In this document: in pieces, positions 45,156 to 52,783 of the stretch | How positions within the stretch are numbered: position 1 is the first letter of the stretch | Layout of the letters: each line of letters begins with the position of its first letter | NCBI RefSeq assembly: GCF_003243515.1 | Contig: NZ_QFRA01000006.1 | Coordinates: forward strand, 62,001 to 126,000 | Length of the DNA: 64,000 nucleotides | Direction of reading: 5' to 3' | Source: Corynebacterium kroppenstedtii | GTDB taxonomy: Bacteria; Actinomycetota; Actinomycetes; Mycobacteriales; Mycobacteriaceae | Made by a program: the position numbers and the translations under genes | Notes under the pieces: model-generated | What the model saw: the letters and a program-made list of their open reading frames with translations, nothing else | The model's database searches: none | Told to the model about the DNA's origin: nothing

Positions 45156-45716
45156 ATGCACCTTTCCCGCTCAACCGTCGCACTCAGCATCACGGTCGTT
45201 GCCACAACACTAGCGCTCGCTGGTTGCTCACCCCACAACTCACCGTCGTCGACATCAACATCGCTCGTCAGATCGTCCATGACGACGTCCCCGTCACCGG
45301 CCCCTGAGCCCCCTTCGTCAGATGAGCCAGAGAGCACGGACAGATCCGACGGTGAGAACACAGAGATCAAAGAAGACGAAGTTAAGAACGACGATCAGGA
45401 CACAGAGAGCGAAGATACGAAGCAGAAGGACGACTACGCTCCAGCCGACAATAATTCCAAGGCCAATTCAACCCCATCGGCTGCGCCAGCTCCGACAAGT
45501 AATAACGAGGGCAGCAAGCGGCAGCCCCGCAGAGAAAATGCGCAGCATAGCGAAACATATCAAGTGCAGCCGTGGGAAAAATTTACCGTAAAGCACCCCG
45601 TCGTAGAAAACGAACCATGTGGCCCGGACATTGTTCGTGGCGCCACCGGACAAACTGACAAAGGAAAACCACTGCGATGTTCGGACAGCACAAGCCCCAC
45701 TTGGATTCTCTGGTAA
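45156..45716 (+). CDS. Low-complexity lipoprotein of unknown function
   Basis: This is a 186-residue protein. The signal peptide ends in the lipobox LALAGC (Cys24). About 110 residues of Ser, Thr, Pro, Asp, Glu and Lys follow, likely an extended surface spacer. A compact C-terminal part of about 45 residues contains YQVQPWEKFTVKHPVV, two cysteines (EPCGPD and LRCSD) and PTWILW at the end; the cysteines could form a disulfide. I recognise no family. It precedes the glycine-zipper protein gene on the same strand, 193 bases apart. Confidence 0.72.
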   Translation: MHLSRSTVALSITVVATTLALAGCSPHNSPSSTSTSLVRSSMTTSPSPAPEPPSSDEPESTDRSDGENTEIKEDEVKNDDQDTESEDTKQKDDYAPADNNSKANSTPSAAPAPTSNNEGSKRQPRRENAQHSETYQVQPWEKFTVKHPVVENEPCGPDIVRGATGQTDKGKPLRCSDSTSPTWILW

Positions 45717-45742
45717 GCAGCCATTTTACACATCTGACCAGC

Positions 45743-45756
45743 AAAAACTTTGCAAA
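45743..45756 (+). promoter_or_regulatory. RamB-like site upstream of the glycine-zipper gene
   Basis: AAAAACTTTGCAAA contains the RamB acetate-regulator consensus as I remember it (AACTTTGCAAA). A weaker reverse copy, ATCAAAGTTGC, lies at 45786-45796 inside a GTGAT/ATCAC dyad. Both lie 110-170 bases before the start at 45910. Binding is inferred only. Confidence 0.4.
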
Positions 45757-45909
45757 TGTGAATCAGTCGGTTTGTGGTGATACATCAAAGTTGCATCACA
45801 TCGGCGATTAAGCTATGTTTCACCTGTCACCATCAAACTGGTTGAAAATGCATCCAACAGGCAGAAGTGTGGTGGCTTACCCATCTCTCTGAAAGGACAC
45901 CGTACTGCT

Positions 45910-46284
45910 ATGAAGAACACAAAGGCTATCCTCGGTAGTCTGGCCCTCGCAGGCGCACTCACCGTTGGAGCCCCAGCTGCACAGGCAGCAGAAGCCCCTT
46001 CTACACATGCAGTAACTGCAACGCAACAGGTAGCGTCTGCAACCTCCTCCGATAAACAAAAGCCCGCTAAGCCTCAGGGCGCTGACCACAACTCTTACGT
46101 TGCCAAGTGCGCACTTGGCACAATCGGTGGAGCACTTTCCGGAATCTTCACAGGTGCTACTGCTGGCACCGTCTTCGGCCCCGGCGTCGGCAACATCGTT
46201 GGAGCAGTTATCGGTGGACTTGGTGGAGGCATCTCCGGTGGCCTAGCTAGTTGTCTACCTGGCGAAAAGAACGCCGCCAAGTAA
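45910..46284 (+). CDS. Secreted glycine-zipper protein, bacteriocin-like
   Basis: This 124-residue protein has a Sec signal peptide (KNTKAILGSLALAGALTVGA, predicted cut after AAQA at about 26) and a polar Thr/Ser/Lys linker to about 66. The hydrophobic segment from Cys67 to Cys115 has Gly at 70, 74, 78, 82, 86, 90, 94, 98, 102, 106 and 110 without a gap, so one face of a helix, or of two helices packed through PGVG, would be pure glycine. The two cysteines frame it and could form a disulfide. This fits a membrane-inserting peptide, such as a bacteriocin or pore-forming toxin, or a structural envelope protein; no immunity or export gene is evident. GAAAGGA lies 12 bases upstream. The gene has its own terminator. 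Confidence 0.78.
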   Translation: MKNTKAILGSLALAGALTVGAPAAQAAEAPSTHAVTATQQVASATSSDKQKPAKPQGADHNSYVAKCALGTIGGALSGIFTGATAGTVFGPGVGNIVGAVIGGLGGGISGGLASCLPGEKNAAK

Positions 46285-47266
46285 GGTCACTTTGGCGATC
46301 CAATAAGATCGATTCCCATACTGCCCACATGTGGGCAGTTTTCTTTTTGAAAACCGGTTACGCGGTAGAAAGAGTGTCTGCTTAGCCTGTCACCGGTAGG
46401 ACACACTTTGTGGTATTTCATGGTGCTTGTCCTGATTCCTATGGATGGTTATAACCGGTTGAAATAGCTTTCTCATAGAAGCCTGGTCGCCAGGCATGCT
46501 CGTTTACAGATACGACCACCAGCCGATCATTCGTCGCTGATGCTCCCCGGATCTGCTGCGATGGGCACAAGAAACAATTTGATCTATACATTTAATCCAC
46601 ATTTCCAGCCCATGTCTTATAGGCGCCCACACCACGCCAAGAATGTTGGGACCCCTGATGGGCCTAGGTAGGTCTGAACCACTCTGGGCCACTCCCCCGC
46701 CTCTCGGCCGATGAAGCCACTGCATGAGATTACCCCCGTGTTGATTCATGCCCCTGAGCCTGAACTTATCGAAAGAATGACGTGGAAGAGAGTGTCAGGA
46801 GTTTTGTGCGTGGCTCTAGTTCGAAAGATTTTCACTGACAATTACTACCAAGTCACCGAAGATAAGGCCCTGACCCGAGAAGGCTCAACTAAAACAGCGC
46901 GACATTGATGGAAAACCCGGATCTGGTCACGTTACTCGCGAAATGTCACCCTCGACTGGCGACGCCAGTGGCCTGATTAGGTACCTCTGCAAGCATCGGT
47001 AGGCGAGAATACTGCCCACACCGCCCACGATGTCATCGATACTTAAAAACTATGGAGCGCACCCCACCATAGCGGGAAATCTCCCACCAACGCCGCCACG
47101 TCGGCGACTCTGTGATTCATGATCGCCACCATCGACGACACACACAACACAGCGGGTGAAGCAAAACCAAGCCCCACACACAAACACACAGACCCCCTCC
47201 TCTAGGCTGAAGTTGAAAAATTCCATCCATGGATTCACCTGCACGGATCCCCTCAAAGGAGAGCCA
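46285..47266. other. Gene-poor kilobase with hairpins and no supported gene
   Basis: I see no credible gene. Frames at 46504-46749 (minus) and 46711-46908 (plus) lack binding sites and family likeness. Structural items are the terminator at 46320-46347, AACCGGTT palindromes at 46352-46359 and 46453-46460, the hairpin GCCTGG-TCG-CCAGGC at 46481-46495, the dyad ACTGGCG-A-CGCCAGT at 46955-46969 and CTATGG/CCATAG near 47050. The last two may regulate the PTS genes. The stretch may be a remnant of lost DNA. Confidence 0.5.
46320..46347 (+). terminator. Terminator of the glycine-zipper gene
   Basis: ACTGCCCACA and TGTGGGCAGT (46320-46339) form a perfect 10-bp stem followed by TTTCTTTTT. Confidence 0.88.
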
Positions 47267-48103
47267 ATGAGCAACAAGCCAGTGAGCAATCTGAGTTCCC
47301 TGCTGTCGGATAGCGCCATCAACCTCGATGCCGCCCCTTCGACCTGGCAGGACGCGATTACACAGGCTGGCGCGCTATTGGAACACGAGGGCGCAATTGA
47401 TCCCGACTACACCGCCGCGATGATTCAATCTGTCGTCGACAATGGCCCCTATATCGTGGTCGCACCCGGTTTTGCTTTCGCCCACGCGCGTCCCTCCAAA
47501 GCCGTTCACCGCACCGCAATTTCATGGCTGCGCCTGCGCAAGCCCCTCCCCTTCGGCCACCCCAAGAATGATCCGGTCCGCCTGGTGGTGGCGCTTGCCG
47601 CAGCCGATGCCCACGCGCACACCGATGCCATGAAAGACATCGCACGCGTCCTTGCCGACACCTCCCGCCGCCGCGCCCTCGACGAAGTCTCGTCTGTCGC
47701 CGAGCTTCGCGACGTCCTTGGCGGCGCTACCCCGGACAAGTCCCCCGAGACTACAACGACAATTCCGACCGCGCCAGCCACCTCAAAGGACCAGGCTACC
47801 GCTGAATCCGTGGAATCCAAGGGCAAGATTCTGACCGTTTGTGGCAACGGGTTGGGTACGTCACTATTTCTGAAAAACACGCTCGACCAGGTGCTAGATA
47901 CCTGGGGCTGGGGTGGGCTCGTATCCACGGAAGCTACTGACACCATCTCAGCTAAGGGGCGTGCGAAGGAGGTAGATTTCCTTTTGACCTCCGCGGAAAT
48001 CGCGCGGACACTCGGTGATGTTGGTGTGCCGGTCTACGTCATCGACAACTTCACCTCCACCGCTGAGGTCGACCGCGCCCTGCGCGAGCTCTACGACATC
48101 TAA
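47267..48103 (+). CDS. PTS EIIA-EIIB fusion, ascorbate/mannitol type
   Basis: This is a 278-residue cytoplasmic phosphocarrier. Residues about 5-155 are an EIIA of the mannitol/fructose fold with the phospho-His in GFAFAHARPSKAV. A Thr/Ala/Pro linker follows to about 185. Residues about 187-278 are an EIIB of the lactose/ascorbate type, with the phospho-Cys in LTVCGNGLGTSLFL. The ATG at 47267 follows AAAGGAGAG; the frame is open further upstream without support. The EIIC gene follows 49 bases later. Phosphate would pass from HPr to EIIA, EIIB and the incoming sugar. The substrate may be ascorbate or a related sugar acid or pentitol. Confidence 0.88.
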   Translation: MSNKPVSNLSSLLSDSAINLDAAPSTWQDAITQAGALLEHEGAIDPDYTAAMIQSVVDNGPYIVVAPGFAFAHARPSKAVHRTAISWLRLRKPLPFGHPKNDPVRLVVALAAADAHAHTDAMKDIARVLADTSRRRALDEVSSVAELRDVLGGATPDKSPETTTTIPTAPATSKDQATAESVESKGKILTVCGNGLGTSLFLKNTLDQVLDTWGWGGLVSTEATDTISAKGRAKEVDFLLTSAEIARTLGDVGVPVYVIDNFTSTAEVDRALRELYDI

Positions 48104-48152
48104 CTGGCCAGAGTGCAAAGAAACAAGAACGCACTGAAACCTAGGAAAATAC

Positions 48153-49835
48153 ATGAATGCGTTAATTGCGATTCCGCAGTTTATTGTCAATGAAATTCTC
48201 TCTGTGCCGGCGTTCCTCATTGGCATCATCACCGCTGTAGGCCTAGCGGCAATGGGAAAAAAGACAGGTCAGATCCTCGGCGGTGCAATTAAGGCAACGC
48301 TCGGTTTTCTGCTGATTGGTGCGGGCGCGACCCTGGTTGTCGCATCTCTTGAGCCGCTCGGCACAATGATCCAGGGTGCCACCGGCGCCCAGGGCGTTGT
48401 TCCCACAAACGAGGCCATCGTGGGAATTGCCCAAAACGACTTTGGTGGCCAAGTCGCCTGGTTGATGATCCTCGGCTTCGCCATCGCAATTATTTTGGCG
48501 CGGATTACTCCAATGAGCTACGTCTTCCTGACCGGTCACCACGTCCTTTTCATGGCTACCATGCTGACAATAGTGCTGGCCAATGTTGGTTTTAACCCCT
48601 GGGTTGTCGTGCCAGTCGGCGCGCTGCTACTGGGTATTTTGATGGTGGCCCTGCCCGCTATCGCGCACCCGTGGACACGTCGAGTCACCGGCGACGATTC
48701 GATCGCCATCGGGCACTTCGGAACGGCCGGGTACGTGGCGGCGGGGGCCGTCGGCAAGGTGGTTGGTGGAAAGGGGCCGAAGGCGTCGAAGTCGACGGAG
48801 GAGCTGAAACTTCCCGAGGGCTTGCGCTTCCTGCGTGACTCGATGGTCGCGACCGCGCTGTCCATGGCCCTGATGTATGTGATTCTGGCGGTGCTGTTCC
48901 TGATGACAGCAGAGGAGAAGGAGGCCTTTACCGCATTTGAGGATGGCGCGTCCGGTGTCGGCAATTATCTGATGCAGTCGGTGACGCAGGGCCTGCAGTT
49001 CGGCGTTGCGGTGGCCGTGATTCTTTTCGGCGTGCGCACGATTTTGGGCGAGCTTGTACCAGCTTTCCAGGGCATTGCGGCGAAAGTTGTGCCGGGGGCA
49101 ATTCCGGCGCTGGATGCTCCGATTGTGTTCCCATATGCGCAGAATGCGGTGCTGATTGGCTTCATCACTTCGTTTATCGGCGGCCTTGTTGGCCTGGCTG
49201 TGCTGTCGCTGTGGTTGAATCCTGCGTTCGGAATCGCACTGATTCTGCCCGGCCTGGTGCCACATTTCTTCACCGGCGGTGCAGCAGGTGTCTACGGTAA
49301 CGCGACGGGCGGCCGTCGAGGCGCCGCCTTCGGCGGCTTGGCCAACGGTCTGCTAATTACGTTTCTTCCGGCATTTCTGCTTGGCGTGCTGGGCTCCTTT
49401 GGCTCCGCGAACACTACTTTCGGCGACGCCGACTTCGGTTGGTTCGGCATGCTCATCGGCTGGGGCGCGGGCCTGCACGGCGCGGTCGGCATAATCGCAG
49501 TGCTCGCAGTAGGCCTCGCGGTGTTCGGTCTTGGATGGTGGAGTCAAATCAAGCTTGTCGACGCCCCCTGGGACCCGACCCCGTGGCGTGAAGGAGGCTT
49601 CGGTGGCGGCATTGAATCCGTGGATGGTAAAGAGGCTGATTCCGCTTCTGTGTATGGTGTCGCTGCCGGGAATGCGGTGGGGAACCCTGCACGGACAAGG
49701 TCGGCTGGTTCAATGGCCGCAACCCGTTCTGGTTTGACCGATGCTGCACGCAAGTACCCGAAGGTGCTGCCCCCGAAGGGAGCACCGGAGCCTCCGACGC
49801 TTCCAGATCTCGAACACTGGAGACAAGAGCCCTAG
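48153..49835 (+). CDS. PTS EIIC, UlaA/SgaT (ascorbate) family
   Basis: This is a 560-residue permease of the PTS-AG superfamily with about 11 helices. It begins QFIVNEILSVPAFLIGIITA and has GKKTGQILGGAIKATLGFLL, VAWLMILGFAIAIILARITP, FLTGHHVLFMATML, PALDAPIVFPYAQNAVLIGF and LPGLVPHFFTGGAAGVYGNA. All are typical UlaA segments. The last 80 residues (from about WDPTPWREGG) are a Pro/Ser-rich cytoplasmic tail absent from short family members. It forms a two-gene operon with the EIIAB. No metabolic genes follow, so the sugar cannot be deduced from context. Confidence 0.88.
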   Translation: MNALIAIPQFIVNEILSVPAFLIGIITAVGLAAMGKKTGQILGGAIKATLGFLLIGAGATLVVASLEPLGTMIQGATGAQGVVPTNEAIVGIAQNDFGGQVAWLMILGFAIAIILARITPMSYVFLTGHHVLFMATMLTIVLANVGFNPWVVVPVGALLLGILMVALPAIAHPWTRRVTGDDSIAIGHFGTAGYVAAGAVGKVVGGKGPKASKSTEELKLPEGLRFLRDSMVATALSMALMYVILAVLFLMTAEEKEAFTAFEDGASGVGNYLMQSVTQGLQFGVAVAVILFGVRTILGELVPAFQGIAAKVVPGAIPALDAPIVFPYAQNAVLIGFITSFIGGLVGLAVLSLWLNPAFGIALILPGLVPHFFTGGAAGVYGNATGGRRGAAFGGLANGLLITFLPAFLLGVLGSFGSANTTFGDADFGWFGMLIGWGAGLHGAVGIIAVLAVGLAVFGLGWWSQIKLVDAPWDPTPWREGGFGGGIESVDGKEADSASVYGVAAGNAVGNPARTRSAGSMAATRSGLTDAARKYPKVLPPKGAPEPPTLPDLEHWRQEP

Positions 49836-50187
49836 AGGTCACGGCGCAGATGCCGTAGCGCTCGGAACTTGAATGCCTGAGAGCCAACCGGCGCAGCCGG
49901 TGGCCCAGAAAATTCCTTACCGCCAAACCGATGCCCTGCGAGGCTTTTGCTAGCAGCGGCATCATCTTCGCCAGCCTCCCGGCGATTCTGAATACCTTCA
50001 CCAGGCCGCTTCAGACTAGTGCCTGCAGGCTGTCACAGGTCTTTTTTGGCCAACAAGTTTTACTGTCGACCACAGTGGTCACTAGGGGCGACCATATCGG
50101 CTGGATAAAAGTCGAAACCTTCTTAGTGAACTATAGAATCCTAAACACACCGACTGATCTTTTCCCCGACAAGAAGAAAAGGAGTTG
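49836..50187. other. Gene-free region between PTS operon and tRNA-Leu
   Basis: No gene is supported. GCCTGCAGGC (near 50020) followed by CAGGTCTTTTTT could be a weak terminator for the PTS operon. GACCACAGTGGTC at 50068-50080 is a perfect dyad. A minus-strand frame at 49549-50001 runs back into the EIIC gene and is rejected. Confidence 0.45.
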
Positions 50188-50261
50188 TGCCCCCAGTGGG
50201 ATTCGAACCCACACTGAATGGATTTTAAGTCCACTGCCTCTGCCAATTGGGCTATAGGGGC
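50188..50261 (-). tRNA. tRNA-Leu(UAA) with a short variable loop
   Basis: Minus-strand cloverleaf of 74 bases: acceptor GCCCCTA with TGGGGGC, D-loop with AATTGGCAGA, anticodon stem GTGGA/TCCAT and loop CTTAAAA giving anticodon UAA, variable loop TCAGT and T-arm GTGGG-TTCGAAT-CCCAC, discriminator A. CCA is not encoded. Bacterial tRNA-Leu normally has a long variable arm; this one has only five bases. Confidence 0.92.
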
Positions 50262-50351
50262 ACCACCGTTGACGGCACACCGAACCACGTCGGTGAGCAC
50301 AACAGCGTGCATCATCTTACCGCTTAACCCTACAGACACAGAATCGCGTGG

Positions 50352-51932
50352 TCACGCCTCAAAAGGCACTCTCCGCTTGGCTAATTCCACAATAATTCCG
50401 TCCAAAATGTCCTTCTCGCTCACGGTGATCTGTTCAATGCCTGCCGAGGCACGGAAGAACTGCACAATCGCATCAATAATCAACGTTCCTCCACCGATAA
50501 CATCGGCACGACCAGGCAAAATCTGCGGCCGAGCCTTCCTCTGCTCCACTGTCTCCGCACGAACCGCCGCTGTCATCGCCGAAATATCGTCCGCGTCAAG
50601 CGTCGAAAGATGAATCTTTTCTGGAATATAGTCAGGCAAGTCCTGAACCACTGCCGAGACCGTCGTAAAAGTACCGGCACAGCCGACAACTGTCGCCACC
50701 TCAGCAAGAGGCAATTCTTCCGCAGCCTCATGCAGATTCTTATCGACGACCTCTCGCGCGGCCGCGCACTCCGCCTCCGTCGGAGGATCCGTGTGTAAAA
50801 AGCGCTCCGACAATCGGACACTGCCCATCTGAGTCGACACGGCCCCCACAACGTCACCAGACTTGTCCCCCACGACGAACTCGGTCGAACCGCCACCGAC
50901 ATCAATAACAACAACGGGCCCCCCGGCATCCACATCCATTGTCGCCCCGAGATAAGACAGCAGAGCTTCTTCCGTACCCTCAATCACTTCGGCAACCGTC
51001 CCCGGAACAACCCGACCGAGCTCGGCCTTCGTCATGGCGAAGAAATCATCCCGATTTGACGCATCCCGCGTTGCCGACGTCGCAACCATACGGACAGCAC
51101 TCACGCCATGATCGAGCATCATGTCGACATAACCGTGCAGCGCAACCCGCGTCCGTTCGATCGCAGCTGGCGACAATCGCCCAGAACTATCGACGTCCTC
51201 GCCCAAGCGAACAATCGTGTTCTTCCGGGTAACCTCGCGCACAACTTTCCCCGACTGCGCATCGACGTCGGTAATGAGGAGGCGGATGGAATTGGTACCG
51301 CAATCCACGGCAGCTAAAGAGAGCGTGCCGGGGGCCTCGCTCGGAGCGTTGCTCGATTCCGCCGACTGAGCCTCGAGCGTCGAATCGGTAGCCATCGCCA
51401 GGCTAATCCCCAGTTCCTTTACCGTCGGCCATTGATCCGGGAGAGCAGTCCCGCGCAGCTCATGGTTGTGGGCGAGTGCCAACGCGACGGTCTCGGTTCC
51501 CAGGCGAACGGTATCCGGCCCCTCCGCCAGAGCGTAAGCCATGAGAACGTGCAGGCACTTCACCCGATCGGGCATTCCGCCGCCGGAAAAGGAGGTTCCC
51601 AAATCCTCAATGCTGTTGCGGACACTCAGGTAGTGTTCGTGCGCCGCCCGGTAATCGGCAGCCAGCTCCTCATCAGTTTTCAGCTGATCGGTCATCCATT
51701 TCATGACCCCAGCAACCTCGAGGCGCGACGCCTCCGCCGTCAAACGCGAGTCAGTGAGGTAATACAGGGTCGGAAAAGGGGTACCGTCGTCCAACCGGGG
51801 GGCCGTCATCACGACAGCTGGCTGACCATCGGGAGTGCGATATGCCACCTCGAGGGCACCGCGCGGACGCCGTCCTAATTGGTCGGTCATGATGGCCATA
51901 TCTTCGTCGGACACTCCGGGGAAACTCGTCAT
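50352..51932 (-). CDS. ppx: DUF501-Ppx/GppA fusion (exopolyphosphatase)
   Basis: This is a 526-residue protein with two domains usually encoded by neighbouring genes (Rv1025 and Rv1026 in M. tuberculosis). Residues about 1-180 match DUF501 (MTDQLGRRPRGALEVAYRTP, PTLYYLTDSRL, GGGMPDRVKCLHVLMAYALA). A 25-residue Ser/Ala linker follows (MATDSTLEAQSAESSNAP). From about 205 the Ppx/GppA domain has AAVDCGTNSIRLLI, SATRDASNRDDFF, VIEGTEEALLSYLGA, VVIDVGGGSTEFV and a C-terminal GRADVIGGGTLII. The enzyme degrades polyphosphate or pppGpp. The linker contains an in-frame ATG that may mark the ancestral Ppx start. Confidence 0.9.
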   Translation of the reverse strand: MTSFPGVSDEDMAIMTDQLGRRPRGALEVAYRTPDGQPAVVMTAPRLDDGTPFPTLYYLTDSRLTAEASRLEVAGVMKWMTDQLKTDEELAADYRAAHEHYLSVRNSIEDLGTSFSGGGMPDRVKCLHVLMAYALAEGPDTVRLGTETVALALAHNHELRGTALPDQWPTVKELGISLAMATDSTLEAQSAESSNAPSEAPGTLSLAAVDCGTNSIRLLITDVDAQSGKVVREVTRKNTIVRLGEDVDSSGRLSPAAIERTRVALHGYVDMMLDHGVSAVRMVATSATRDASNRDDFFAMTKAELGRVVPGTVAEVIEGTEEALLSYLGATMDVDAGGPVVVIDVGGGSTEFVVGDKSGDVVGAVSTQMGSVRLSERFLHTDPPTEAECAAAREVVDKNLHEAAEELPLAEVATVVGCAGTFTTVSAVVQDLPDYIPEKIHLSTLDADDISAMTAAVRAETVEQRKARPQILPGRADVIGGGTLIIDAIVQFFRASAGIEQITVSEKDILDGIIVELAKRRVPFEA

Positions 51933-51983
51933 GTCCGCTCATTTTAATTCTCCCCCGGGCCGGACCTAATTCCCAGGCCCAAG

Positions 51984-52772
51984 CTAATTCCCGTTTGCCG
52001 GTGCCGGTGCTGGGGCTTGACGGTTCGGATCCGGATCATTCACCGTCGGAACGCCCAATGATGGCGCTTCATCCTCGTGCTGTTCTTTATCCGACGGCTT
52101 CTCCCGGACCGAGCTCCACAACTGCGTGTACCACGGATCCTGCTGTTCGTCTTTCTTCGAATCCGATTCCTCCGGGGTACCCGTCGTGATCGAAGGATCG
52201 ATAATCCGCCAGGCGGTCTCCCCCCGCTCGACCATGCCTAGCCGCAGCCGAGCCTGCTCTTTGACAAAATCATCGTCGTTATACAGATCCAGCTGTTTTT
52301 GCAGCTCAGCCTTCTCTTCTTCCTGGTGAGCTATATCAATATAAAGTTGTTGCAACTCACTACGTTGCTGAAAGTATGACTTCAGTGGCGGGGCAACAGT
52401 CATCGTCATCGCCACCACAAGACAGGCCAAAATAATCAGCCTAACCGCGGACTGTTGACTCGGAACAGTCAACACCCACTGCTTCCGGCTACCGCCGAAA
52501 CGGAATTCCCGCAATCGACGTTGCGCACGACGACGCGACTGACGCATCGGCTTAGGCAACGTGCCCTTACGTTCCGACGCGGTATCCGACTCAACACCAG
52601 CATCGGAATCGGACACAGTGACACCCTCATCAGGTTTGCCGACCTGCCGGCCATTCATGCGATGGTCGGCAGCCGTTGACGCAGCAGTAGCGCTATCGAC
52701 GTGATCGCGCTCTCCCCCTGCTGTGAGAGAATCCGATCCTGCCAGCGCTCCTGATTCAGGTGAACGTGCCAT
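51984..52772 (-). CDS. DivIC/FtsB-like septum formation protein
   Basis: This is a 262-residue single-pass protein. A long disordered, charged N-terminus (about 1-100) ends in a basic patch (RQSRRRAQRRLREFRF). It is followed by one membrane helix (about 110-128, IILACLVVAMTMTVAPP), a periplasmic coiled coil (SYFQQRSELQQLYIDIAHQE, EEKAELQKQLDLYN) and the FtsB-type FVKEQARLRLGMVERGE. The C-terminal 70 residues are Pro/Asp/Glu-rich. Its position downstream of eno matches Rv1024 and many actinobacteria. It should link FtsQ and FtsL-like proteins in the divisome. Confidence 0.88.
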   Translation of the reverse strand: MARSPESGALAGSDSLTAGGERDHVDSATAASTAADHRMNGRQVGKPDEGVTVSDSDAGVESDTASERKGTLPKPMRQSRRRAQRRLREFRFGGSRKQWVLTVPSQQSAVRLIILACLVVAMTMTVAPPLKSYFQQRSELQQLYIDIAHQEEEKAELQKQLDLYNDDDFVKEQARLRLGMVERGETAWRIIDPSITTGTPEESDSKKDEQQDPWYTQLWSSVREKPSDKEQHEDEAPSLGVPTVNDPDPNRQAPAPAPANGN

Positions 52773-52783
52773 AGGCTGTGATC

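Noticed and set aside
49549..50001. 150-codon minus-strand frame near the PTS EIIC end
   Set aside because: Overlaps the EIIC coding region and lacks any family signal.
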